In this document: one piece after another, positions 20,813 through 30,694 of the stretch
Numbering within the stretch: position 1 is the first letter of the stretch
Layout: the number at the start of each line of letters is the position of its first letter
Source of the DNA: Pyrenophora tritici-repentis
Taxonomy: Eukaryota; Ascomycota; Dothideomycetes; Pleosporales; Pleosporaceae
Assembly (NCBI RefSeq): GCF_003171515.1
Contig: NC_089396.1
Location: forward strand, 1,426,001-1,490,000
Length of the DNA stretch: 64,000 bases
Direction of reading: 5' to 3'
Notes under the pieces: generated by a model
Databases searched by the model: none
The model's input: only the letters and a program-made list of their open reading frames with translations
What the model was told of the DNA's origin: nothing
Position numbers and translations under genes: made by a program

Positions 20813-20825
20813 ACTAAATCTATCA
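20812..20825. repeat. Right target-site duplication of the LINE, 14 bp
   Basis: TACTAAATCTATCA, identical to 10372-10385. Confidence 0.75.
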
Positions 20826-21182
20826 GGTGAATCTTACAAAGACTCTTCTAGGCCTATAATGCTATCCACAGCTATCATGCAGTCATCCATTTTGTGGGCT
20901 CCTCTGGATCTTACCTAGAGCTCTTTTGGACATCCCTGCACATTACAAAGGATTTCGAAACCTTGCCAAATTTGTAGATCTAAATTAATGATTTTTGAAT
21001 GGGCTCATAGTGGATCCACGTAGTCAATTCAATCATTCTCCAGATGACCTAATAGAAACAGTCAAGCTTATTTCATATACGGTTCGAAGTGAGGGAATGG
21101 GATATAACCCATACATATATCATCACATGGCCCTAATTGTCTGAAGTTTAGATATTCATTATCCCAATTCTCAAACTTCCTT
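20826..21182. other. Spacer upstream of the P450 gene
   Basis: About 360 bp of mixed, AT-leaning sequence without an open frame that I can support. It would hold the P450 promoter; I see no clear motif. Confidence 0.4.
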
Positions 21183-22995
21183 ATGGCCGCGAAACTCTCT
21201 TTTCCCACTGTTCGAGAGGGATCACACTATGATCCATTACTCTTCAAGGCAGCCGCCGCTCTTGTGGCCTTGGGAGTGTTCCTGATAATGCGCTTTATTT
21301 ACTGGTATCTGAAGGCCTCCAAACAGTTTCCTGGCCCTCCAGTAAAATCCTTCTTGCAAGGGAATCTGGACCAGACCATGACAGATGATATACATGAAAA
21401 GTGGCGCGCATGGCACATTCAATACGGCCCCATCTTCCAGACTGTGAGTACACTACATCTTTACAGCATTACCTAGACTGACAACGATGGGAAGTGGAAT
21501 GGCCCCTGGGACCGCACTATCTATGTCGGCAAACCTTCCCTTATCTCCAAAATTGCGAACCAAAACTGGCCCAAGGCGCCGGCACAGTATGAAGGCTTCA
21601 AGCCCTTGAGTGGGAGTGCATTGTTCGCACAAATGGACCACACTAGGTGGCACAGCCAGAGAAAAGCTCTGGCACCTGCTTTTGGTCCTGCTGTCGTCAA
21701 CGCGCAGTTTTCGAGCCTGGCGAGATACCTTACCGTATGTGCTCACCCTGCTATCCCCCCTCGAGCCACTAGCTGACCAATGGCAGCAATTCGTTGAGAT
21801 TCTCGATAATGCCGCCTTGAACAGCCGGGTGCTCGATATCTCTCTGCTGAACGTTCTGCTCACTCTGGACTTTATCGGCGAGGTTGCCTTTGGCATTGAT
21901 CTTCATGCCATGGAACAAGGAGAGAGCTGCCGTGTCATGCAAATCTTCCAGACAGTGCTCCCCGAACTGATGAAGTGCGGACTCTTCCCACTGCACGCAA
22001 AGATCCCAGTCCTGAAGAGCACGCGTGATATGCATGCGGCTATCGCAGAGCTGAGATCAATGGCCGATCATGCAGTGCAGAAGTGCCGGGAGAATGACAC
22101 TCCTGACAGCAAACCAGCAAAACGCATCTTTGAAATTCTTGCCAAGTAAGAAACAGAACGTCTTCAAGCAAGACTAGAGGCTTACAAGCGCAGACAACGT
22201 GACATCGAGGGCCAGTACTTGTTTAACATGAAGGAGCTGGTAGATAACTATGGTGAGAAGAGTTTTCCTGAATGTTGATATTGTGCTTACTCTGTATGCA
22301 GTCACATTCCTTGTAGCTGGAGGAGACTCTACAGCTCATACGATCAGTTTCTGCATTACGAGGTTTTGAGGAATCCAGAAGTGATGAAGAAGCTCCGTAA
22401 GGAACTCGACAACGTCATCCCAGCCGACTGTGTTACCCCCTCTATTGAGCAGGTCAAGCTACCCTATCTAAACCGCGTGATCAAAGAAACCCTTTGCATG
22501 CACGGTCCGGGATCTGGTACATTTAGATACTGCAGTCAGGATACCGAAATCGACGGCATAGTGCTTCCCGCAAACACAACTATTGCTCTTTGGAATCCCC
22601 AGGGTAAGGCGAAATTTTTTTAAACGCGTTCGATATGCGGCTAATGAGATTCAGTTCACCGTGATCCCAGAATATGGGGGCCAAAGGCGAACGAGTTCAA
22701 CCCGGACCGGTGGGGCGACGACATGCCGTCCAGGACGCCAGGGTCTTACTTTCCCTTCTCATACGGGCCAAGAAACTGTCTCGGTAAGCTCCCTACCACA
22801 TTTCTTCTTGAATTAGATCATACTGATAAGCATCAGGCCAAGGACTTGCCATGTTACAAATGTCGTTCGCATTAGCGACGCTGTTCCGCCGATATGATCT
22901 GTCAATCGAGCCGGGTTTTGAGATTGGAATTTTTGCCTAGTTTCACTCTCTGTCCCAAGAACGGCTTGCGGGTATGCGTTTCTCGTAGGGTTTGA
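21183..22995 (+). pseudogene. Cytochrome P450, broken by frame shifts
   Basis: An N-terminal membrane anchor (ALVALGVFLIMRFIYW) and FPGPPVKSFLQGN hinge start at ATG 21183. An intron follows at about 21443. Later come the I-helix AGGDSTAHT, the HRDPRIWGPKANEF region and the haem loop FSYGPRNCLG, whose Cys binds iron. Several plausible introns exist (about 22252, 22604 and 22785). The coding frame is nevertheless lost by a one-base deletion after the I-helix (near 22353) and by one extra base near 22936, before the usual C-terminal tail. A TAA at 22147 may be a further stop or lie in a 48-nt intron. The P450 family and substrate are unknown. It adjoins the transposon block. Confidence 0.75.
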
Positions 22996-24378
22996 TCACG
23001 GTGGCTGTTTAGTTATTAGTGTACTGCATGCAACTACATTAGATAGGGTCTCCACACTGTGACAGAGTAGAAGGATCAACCCCTTGCTGCTCTCGTGTCA
23101 AGTAGTCGGGTCAATTCTTTCTTGTTTAGCTAGAGTCAGAGAAATACGTGCATTATTACTTTTCAAACTTAGAAAAATGCTACTTATAAAAGGGATTGCC
23201 ACGCGTTTGGCTTGTTTCATTTCACTCTCTTACATTACCCATACTGCATGTGTCATCTGTGTTCTTTTCATAGCGATGGCGTTAAGTTATACGAAATCTA
23301 CCTAGCAGCTTTAAAGAGGACACTGCGTTGGGTTACAGTCGCTAGCGATTGCGGCTCCGCCCCATCACACCGGCTGCAACATGTGTTGCTTAGCCTCACC
23401 TTCCGTAAATAGGTTAGCGCTGACTGTGGAACGCTACACAGACAGTTTGACTAGTCAGCTATCAACAAAAAGTGGACTCGGTCTGAGTCGGTGTTGCTGT
23501 CTGTACGGGTGAAGCCGCAATCGCTAGTGACTGTACCTAGTGTAGGCGGCTCTCGGGAACAAAGAATCAAGTTTTCCCCCACAATCATGTCCACGCCACC
23601 GAAACGGGTGCAGCTTAGCATACGATTGCTCCACAACTGCATGCCAAATTTGATAAGTATTTTACACATAACTAGATTGAATAGCTCACACTAAGTTATA
23701 ATGCAGCCTTTTACGTCACACTTGCGGCACGTAGAGTGGGGAGTGGATCTCGGCCCGCTAGCGATAAGCAGAACATCGGCCATTCGGTTACATGGATAGT
23801 TTGAGGTAAAAGCCCTCGTCGATCAAGGCATAGAATCTAACAAACAAAAAATTGCTCCCCGGTAGACTGTAGCACGCACACGCAGACGCTACCGTGTGGT
23901 TCCACTGCATTACCCGCCGTTCAGACCCAACTGCAGTGAGAGCCGTTAATAAGCATTTTTTTTCATATAATGTACAACAAGATTAGGCTTAGTTCATCGC
24001 TTGTTCCTAAGACCCGCCTACCCTACCGAACCCTAATTTTGTAGTTTCTCCCATGTCGTCCGCACAGTGGAAGTTGTATTGAAATTTAAGAAACTGTTTA
24101 GGATAACTAAGATGAGACTTGCTATTAGTCAATCTAGTAAGGATTGAGATCCGTGTACGCTGCTCAACCCTCGTATCGTGTCACATACAGGGGTAGGATT
24201 GATAGTCGTAGCTTTCCTCGTTTTGTTCGTGCGCGTAGGCCTAATAGAATGAAGTGATAACGTTGACGTGGCAACAAAGCTAATGTGCACAGCTACAGTT
24301 CAGACTGAATTGACTAATAAAACGTCTAGCTAAATCCAATTTCCTTTACATTCCCCTCCACGATTATCTTGCGCTGCT
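22996..24378. other. Gene-free spacer containing a MITE
   Basis: No coding sequence can be supported here. Apart from the inverted-repeat element at 23336-23533, the sequence is AT-leaning and unremarkable. The last part should contain the promoter of the MFS gene starting at 24379. Confidence 0.5.
23336..23533. mobile_element. 198-bp Tc1/mariner-type MITE
   Basis: Ends CAGTCGCTAGCGATTGCGGC and, inverted, CAGTCACTAGCGATTGCGGC form TIRs of about 26 bp with three mismatches. TA flanks the element on both sides (23334-23335 and 23534-23535), the Tc1/mariner target duplication. No open frame lies inside. Confidence 0.8.
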
Positions 24379-25877
24379 ATGAAGGAAGAATTGCCTGACT
24401 CTATTGCTACACTTGCTAGCGACGATGCAGCTGTTAGAGAGACGGAGCCGCAAGAAGGGGGCACTCGCGCATGGCTCACTGTGGTCGGCTCTGCGCTAGT
24501 CTATTTCGCTTCATTTGGCTTCATGAATAGCTTTGGGTTTTTTCAAGACTTCTATCAAGCTAATTACCTGTCCAACTATCCTCCCTCTACCATGGCTTTT
24601 ATTGGCACGCTCCAGATCTCCCTGATGTACGTCATGGGTTCAGTTGCCGGCTCACTTTTTGACTCGTACGGGTTAAAGGTAATTCATTCACTATGAATAA
24701 CTCAAGACCTCGCTAATTGAAGACAGTGGTTGTATCCGGTCGGAGCTCTAGGCTGTTACGGCTCCCTTATCGGCCTTTCCTTTTCGCAAAAAGGGGCTAT
24801 ATGGCAACAATTCCTCTCGCAGGTAAATCTTACTAGTGCTGAAAAGACGTATCGCTTTTCTAATCAGATCAGGGTGTCCTCTTTGGTTTGACGGTGGGCT
24901 TTGGTGTTCAACCCGCCCTCGCCGTCGCAGGCCAGCACTTCAAGCAGCGACGTGCTCTAGCCATGGGGATGGTTGCTGGTGGGAGCAGCCATTGGTGGTG
25001 TGTGTCTGCCTATTATGTTTTCTCGCATCGTCCCTAAGATCGGCTTCGGATGGTCGATTAGAGTCGCCGCATTACTTTGTCTGTGCTGTTACTTAGCTGC
25101 CATTTGCATATCGCGGACTAAGCAAGCCTCTAAAAAGACCCCGGTTGGTTTAAGTAGCAAACTCCTCGATTTTCAAGGTTTCAAAGATCCTAGATATCTT
25201 ACTCTAGCGATTCGAAGCTCTGTGGCTAGCTTAGGTCTGTACGTCCCGTACTACTACATCGGTAAGTCGCCTTTACTTACGGTATCAACTTCTCTTCTCG
25301 TCGCTAATTACGCCCACAGAGTCCTACACGACCCTCTACCACCCCTCGGCCCCCATCCACAGCTATCTGTTGCCACTAATTAATAGTGCCAGTTTTTTTG
25401 GCCGCATCGTCGGCGGCTTCTTAGCCGACAGGGTAGGCCTGCTTAACCTGCTGTATCCGATGACATTCATTTCGGGCGTCTTTTGTTTAGCCATATGGTT
25501 GCCAGCCGACAATGTCGCCACCATCGTCGCCTTTGTATGTCTCTATGGGTTCTCTTCGGGCATCTTTATTAGCGTTACACCCGCCGCGGTTGCGCAGATC
25601 TCGCCTAACGACCGGATCGGCGCCCGGATCGGTGCATTTTTCACGCTCGCGGCCGTTGCCACGCTCATTGGTACGCCGATTGCCGGGGCCCTTGTAGACG
25701 AGAATGTGGATAATGGGTATAGGAATGTAATCCTCTTTGCTGTGAGTATCTACGTATCGGATTACTGGCGGGCTTATAACTAACTGCTTATAATAGGGCC
25801 TTACACTCAGCATCGGCAGCGTTTTCATTCTTTGTTCTCGAATTATATGTGAGAAGGACCTACGGAGGAAGTGGTAG
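24379..25877 (+). CDS. MFS transporter, monocarboxylate-type, with one frame break
   Basis: Plasma-membrane transporter of the major facilitator superfamily, about 428 residues. The start TRAWLTVVGSALVYFASFGFM is followed by SFGFFQDFYQ, typical of fungal monocarboxylate-permease-like proteins. Four introns fit GT-AG: 24679-24726, 24823-24872, 25262-25319 and 25742-25796. The last has a TAACTAAC branch site. The exon sum is one base too long. Reading shows the extra base near 24983 (ALAMGMVAGGSS runs out of frame before IGGVCLPIMF). Either the gene is freshly dead or this is a sequence error. The substrate cannot be told from the sequence. Confidence 0.7.
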
Positions 25878-25922
25878 TGCATCTATCAGCACAAGAGGTT
25901 TTGACTAATTACTCAGCATAAA

Positions 25923-26112
25923 TGTCACGATACTTCAGCTAGAAGCCTGAGGGCCACTACCGGGGACCCGTCGGAGCACCGACGGGCCGACCCAGCCACA
26001 GTCACGTGCTATAGGTATATAGTCTACACCGAAGCCTTGATTCCTCGTTAAGGATTCGTCTCAACACAAGCCTATACCTACACTTTGAACTCCTGCTCGA
26101 TAAATTCTCACA
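25923..26112. repeat. Solo LTR, 190 bp
   Basis: It starts TGTCACGATACTTC and ends AAATTCTCACA, and is flanked by ATAAA on both sides (25918-25922 and 26113-26117). TATA-like TATAGGTATATAG lies inside. The ends and 5-bp duplication fit an LTR left behind after recombination between the two LTRs of an element. It is unlike the two LTR types seen earlier. A small perfect hairpin (CCCGTCGG-AGCA-CCGACGGG) occurs near 25968. Confidence 0.72.
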
Positions 26113-26117
26113 ATAAA

Positions 26118-26561
26118 GTACAGAGGGTATTCAGGGGAAAGCTTAGAGATTCCCTTACTGTACTAAGAATATAAAGTTGTAAACCAATTCTGTTGTAGTC
26201 AGGGTGTTTATTGTGCGGGATCTGCCTAGGTTTGTTTCTAGATCTTCACGTCCGATAGTGAAATGCGTTAGACCACGATACAGATCTGTAGGCTACGTCA
26301 TGGCGGGCTAGGGCCCCATATACGTCCATTCCGACCGCCGTGGTTGCAGCTTCGTCGATATGTTTTGCATGCCAAGGCGCTAGTCTATCTCCGACGCGTG
26401 CGAACTGCTGTGGAGCGTGACGTTTGCGGCCGACCAAGCCTTGTCGCAACCTTTGTCACTGACTCCATTTTGTCCTCAGCTTCACATGGGCGCATCCCTT
26501 GGCAACCTTATATGTCCAGGTCTTGATCATTTCCATTTGACTATTACTTACTCCCTACACC
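26118..26561. other. Promoter region of the Acinus-like gene
   Basis: About 440 bp without an open frame that I can support, directly upstream of the SAP-domain gene. Confidence 0.4.
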
Positions 26562-28653
26562 ATGCCGGACTATAGCAAGCAGACAGTCGCGCAGTTGCGC
26601 CAGCTATTGAAAGACCGAAGCATACCTAGTACGGGCCTGACACGGAAGGCGCAGATTATCGAAAAGCTTGAGGAGGCAGACAGCGCTGCAACAACCACTC
26701 ACGCGACCGAAAGTAACGTTGATGGTGCAGCGGCGCCCTCTAATGGAGTGGACGAATCACTACATCAAGCCAACCAAGACCATGTTGATGCCGAAGTCCA
26801 AGTCTCTAGAACACCTGTCGAAGAAGCTGGAGGTATGTGCGCGTTATAAACACCGAGCGCGTTGGGATACTAAGCTGAGTGCAGGGCCAGACGCAAAACT
26901 CGCACGCGACACGGAGCCAGAAGTCCAACCCGTACCTGTAGCGACAATCGATAGTCTGCCTGAAACGATATCGCATATAGACAACGTCATTCACCCTGAA
27001 CAACGGACCAAAGCCATTAAAGAGTCCGCCGGAGATACTGCAAACGCAAAGGAGCCCGCCCCATTACAACCCATAGAGATATTCGACGCGCCGCCGGCGG
27101 ACCTGAACGGTACAGTCGGTCCGGCTGTGACTGAACTCACGGACGCCCCAGCCGGAGTTCCGGAGGAAGAGGAGCTCGCCACAGACCCACTACCAGACGC
27201 GCCTGGGCCGGCCGCAGAAGATTTGTGTCTAGCATCACAAAAGCACGAGCTTCCTCAAGGCTTGCAAGACAATGGCATGGACGACAAAACAGCTTCACCC
27301 GCACCGAATGAGAAGCAGTCAGTGGAGAAGCCAGAGTTGCTTCCCATACCGGAGCAGTCAACAGCTGAAACATCACGACTAAACTCCGAAGAGTTGGAAG
27401 CGGATTCGAAGAAACGGAAGAGGAGGAGTGACACGCCCGAAATGGGAGCCGATGATATCAAGGCCAAAAAGCACAGACCGAGTCAGGAACTGGCGCCCGA
27501 GATATATTTGAAGGAAGACAAAGATATAGACATAGATCAAAGAAGGACCAACGAGGTGGACATGGCCGCAGCAGTTGACAATAACATCCTCACACACGAC
27601 AATCACGCCAATCCGGGCAAAGCAGCCTCGCCAGCTGGAGGAGTGGAACTCAGGCGCGAAAAGAAAGAAAATTCGGCTCGATACAAAGATCTAGTGAACA
27701 CAGGGGCAGATGATACGCCGCTAGAAGCGTTAACGGACGATAGGCCAACCATACCCGCAATACACCCCGTGACACCTGCTCTGTACATCCGCAACTTCAT
27801 GCGTCCACTACGCCCAGAACCGCTACGAGCACATCTGATCTCCCTCGCTTCTCCACCCTCGAGCTCACCAGACCCTACCATTATCAAATCGCTCTTCTTA
27901 GACGCAATGAAAACACACGCTCTCGTCTTGTTCAGCAGCACAATTGCCGCATCTCGAGTACGGGCATCATTACATGGCTCGATATGGCCACCAGAAGGAA
28001 ACAGGAAAGAACTCTGGGTAGACTTCGTTCCCGAAGAACACGTAGAAGCATGGATCAAGCAGGAAGAGGACGCAATAGAGGCCGAAAAGGAAGCTCGTAC
28101 GAATGGCCGTTCCTCGAATCCGAAGCGTTTTGAAGTCGTGTACCCAGAGTCTAGCGATGGCTCCATCACAGCTGTGTTCCAGGAGGTAGGTTCGAGCGCG
28201 CCGTTCAATGCTCCAAAGGGACCACGCGCGAGCCTCGATGTTCGGCGGCCTTCTATACAACAATACTCGCCACCTTCTTTACCACCGGGGACAACTAAAG
28301 ATGTCAAGCATGACACTGAAGCCCCATTCAAGACGCTACATGATCTTTTCTGCGCAACTGTGGCTAAACCGCAAATATTCTATCTTCCGGTTTCTGATGA
28401 GACATCTGAGCTGAGGCTAAAAGAGCTGGACGCGGAAACGAGTAGAGATTGGGCCCCGGGTGAGGTCAGGAAAGGACGGGGCATCAAGAATAAGATCAAG
28501 TACAAATACAGCTTCGATGAAGACGATAGGATCGTCGAAGTTGGAGAGGATCGGGGGCCGTGGAGCGAGGGCTACCGAGGGGGTCGACGAGGCTTTAGGG
28601 GAAGGGGGAGAGGTGGTGGATTCAGAGCAAGGGGAGATAATTGGAGAGGGTGA
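26562..28653 (+). CDS. Acinus-like SAP-domain RNA-processing protein
   Basis: A probable nuclear RNA-processing factor. Joining 26562-26832 and 26885-28653 (52-nt intron) gives 679 residues. A SAP motif, which binds nucleic acid, occupies residues 5-40 (TVAQLRQLLKDRSIPSTGL). A long acidic, low-complexity middle has a basic stretch (SKKRKRRSD). Near the C-terminus is an RRM-like segment (PALYIRNFMRPLRPE) followed by PLHD-like TLHDLFCATVAKPQIFYLP. The latter resembles the RNPS1/SAP18-binding motif of Acinus, a part of the ASAP/exon-junction complex. The protein ends in an RGG box (RGGRRGFRGRGRGGG). The Acinus assignment comes from this domain order; overall similarity is not testable here. It converges with MTG1, 143 bp apart. 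Confidence 0.8.
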
Positions 28654-28796
28654 AAGAATCCAGCGTATCATAGTTGTACTCTGTGTTCGCAACATCTTTA
28701 TATCAGTGTCTGATGGCTAGTAGCTTGACAGACTTTAATCGACTGGGTTTGGAAGAGCAACGTCATGATACATGTAGGCGCATCTCGAATGACATC

Positions 28797-29885
28797 TTAC
28801 TTTTCCCCTCTCGCTTTGTTTCTCTCCCTCCTCCTCTCCCTCTCCATCTTTTTTGCTTGGTTGAAACTAGGCGCAACGCCTTCTTCAGCAATTTTAGCCT
28901 TGTCCAAACGACCCTCATCTATCTCATCTAACAGAAACCGACCGAGAAATCCATTCCTCCACTTTTGTATCATCCATAACGACGTCGCCTCCGTATCTAC
29001 AGCTCCGCCTTTGCCCAACCTGCCTGTTTTTCTCGCAATCTCAGACAGCAGCTCTATGATGTCGTTGGTAGGGGCAGTGGCATATTCCGCGTAGAGTTTT
29101 GGCGATTGAAGATTCAGGTGGTATAGTAGGTAATCTGCGAGCATAACGGGCGGGATAATGGTATCTTTGACAGAACCGCAGAGTGCTAGTTTCATCATGG
29201 CTTCAGCGTCTGGAACGTACGGAATGAAAACACCGGGAGTGTCGAGCAGATAGACGCCCCCTCCAACACCTTGGTGTTTGTTCTTCGTCCCCGCATCGGC
29301 TGATACCATGTCATCCTCGCTGGGTATAATCTTGACACCACTGCTACTAACCTTGCGTGTAACCCCTGGCTGAGCGCCTGTAGCAGCAACTTTACCTTTG
29401 CCAATACCCTGCGCACGAAGGGCATTGAGGAGCGTGGACTTGCCAACGTTCGGCATGCCGACGACCATGACCCGGTGGCCAACCAACTTCCACCTCTTCT
29501 GCGCATGTTCTCTCAGGATATCCAATAGCTTGTATACGCTCTTCTTTCCGTTAATCTCACCCTCTGCTTCCTTTCCGTTCCTCACAAACATGGTTGCGGT
29601 AGGGTAGTGCCATTTTGCAATGACTTGTTCGTTCTTGTTGTCGCGCGACCCTCCACCCAGATCCCTTTTTGTGTACACAACAATTCTCTCTTTGCCTTCC
29701 AGAGCATCTTCGAAGAGGGGATTGCGCGAGGTGAGGGGGACACGGTAGTCGCGGCATTCAATGACTAGGTCGATAGAGGAGAGCAGAGACTTCATCTTCT
29801 GCAGCCCGGATTTATGGTGACCCAGGAAGTAGGATCGCGGTAGCGACGGGATCGGAGGGAAGGCATGGCGGGGGATGAATGACAT
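28797..29885 (-). CDS. MTG1: Mitochondrial ribosome-associated GTPase Mtg1
   Basis: An uninterrupted 362-residue protein of the circularly permuted YlqF/Mtg1 GTPase family, which helps assemble the mitochondrial large ribosomal subunit at the inner membrane. The permuted order is visible: G4 TKRD at residues 72-75 comes first, then G1 GMPNVGKST at 143-151, a G2 threonine in QPGVTR near 176, and G3 DTPG at 215-218. The N-terminus (FIPRHAFPPIPSLPRSYF) is basic and aromatic, as expected near the import signal and the conserved GHM-like start of the family. There is no intron. The length is close to that of yeast Mtg1. Confidence 0.92.
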   Translation of the reverse strand: MSFIPRHAFPPIPSLPRSYFLGHHKSGLQKMKSLLSSIDLVIECRDYRVPLTSRNPLFEDALEGKERIVVYTKRDLGGGSRDNKNEQVIAKWHYPTATMFVRNGKEAEGEINGKKSVYKLLDILREHAQKRWKLVGHRVMVVGMPNVGKSTLLNALRAQGIGKGKVAATGAQPGVTRKVSSSGVKIIPSEDDMVSADAGTKNKHQGVGGGVYLLDTPGVFIPYVPDAEAMMKLALCGSVKDTIIPPVMLADYLLYHLNLQSPKLYAEYATAPTNDIIELLSEIARKTGRLGKGGAVDTEATSLWMIQKWRNGFLGRFLLDEIDEGRLDKAKIAEEGVAPSFNQAKKMERERRRERNKARGEK

Positions 29886-30694
29886 TGGTCACATTTGCGT
29901 TTTTGTAGAGGTGAGCGCAATGGGAGGACTCGCAATTCTTCCAAATACGAGTCAGATATTCCTCGTCTCTTGGCGTTCCTGACTAGCCTGGGTTGACAGC
30001 CTCGATGTCGCATTCCAATCCCCTGGTCCTTCACATACCAAGCTCTCTAGCTCTGACACCAACCGGTCCATAGAAGGTAGCTCCCCTGATGTCCTGCCGT
30101 CTCATATTACATGCACCCGGGTTTCATAAACTGCTTAACAGTGTGTGGAGCGCCTACTTGGCGTGTCCGGCGACTACCGTTGCGTTCTTACACTGCTATG
30201 TCAGATGTTCTATGACACCCGCGTGCAAACATACTGTTAACCGGCATCCACTTAACTTACAGGCAATCTCAGTCAATGGTAGGTGACGAGAGAGATAATA
30301 TCGAGCAAACGAGCAAAAACTATAGAGGCCAGACCAAGCTGGAACCAAAGGCCTTTTGGATCGAATGGTTGCAAGCAGTTGAGAACTGATTCGATCCCCT
30401 TCTGCTCCAAGATAGACCCATACTCGACTATGACTCCGTTCCAACCCAAAAAACCAGGAACTCAGTAAGAAAGTAAGTGCCATGCCTTTGCTAGGAACGC
30501 ATATGCGCCCTACTAGCGCTGCAATTGGCTGATCCAGAGCAAGGTGCTTGACATAATCAGGGATTGAATTTTATCTAACAAACTCATATAAGCAAAGAAG
30601 GAGTAACAAGTGAGCTCTGATTGCTGTCGGTATGATCGGCAAGATAGAACATGAGTTGAACGCGAATTGTGTCATCTCGTAGAGCGACGACCGT
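29886..30694. other. Spacer between MTG1 and the GTPase gene, with one MITE
   Basis: No gene can be supported. The MTG1 promoter must lie at the left end. The inverted-repeat element at 30116-30222 is the only structure I see. Confidence 0.45.
30116..30222. mobile_element. MITE of a local four-copy family, copy A
   Basis: Its ends CCCGGGTTTCATAAA and, inverted, CGCGGGTGTCATAGAA pair with each other. The core aligns with copies at 34016, 35954 and 59210, sharing an AGTGTG...GG-C-GTCTGGC-AC-like order. There is no coding capacity and I could not find a clear target duplication. Confidence 0.55.

Noticed and set aside
23510..23669. Small open frames around the Tc1-type MITE
   Set aside because: They run through the inverted repeats and have no conserved residues.
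25960..25995. CCCGTCGG-AGCA-CCGACGGG hairpin as a terminator or CRISPR-like repeat
   Set aside because: It is single copy inside a solo LTR, and fungal genomes have no CRISPR arrays.
27603..28331. Minus-strand open frame opposite the Acinus-like gene
   Set aside because: It overlaps a well-supported coding exon and shows no motif.
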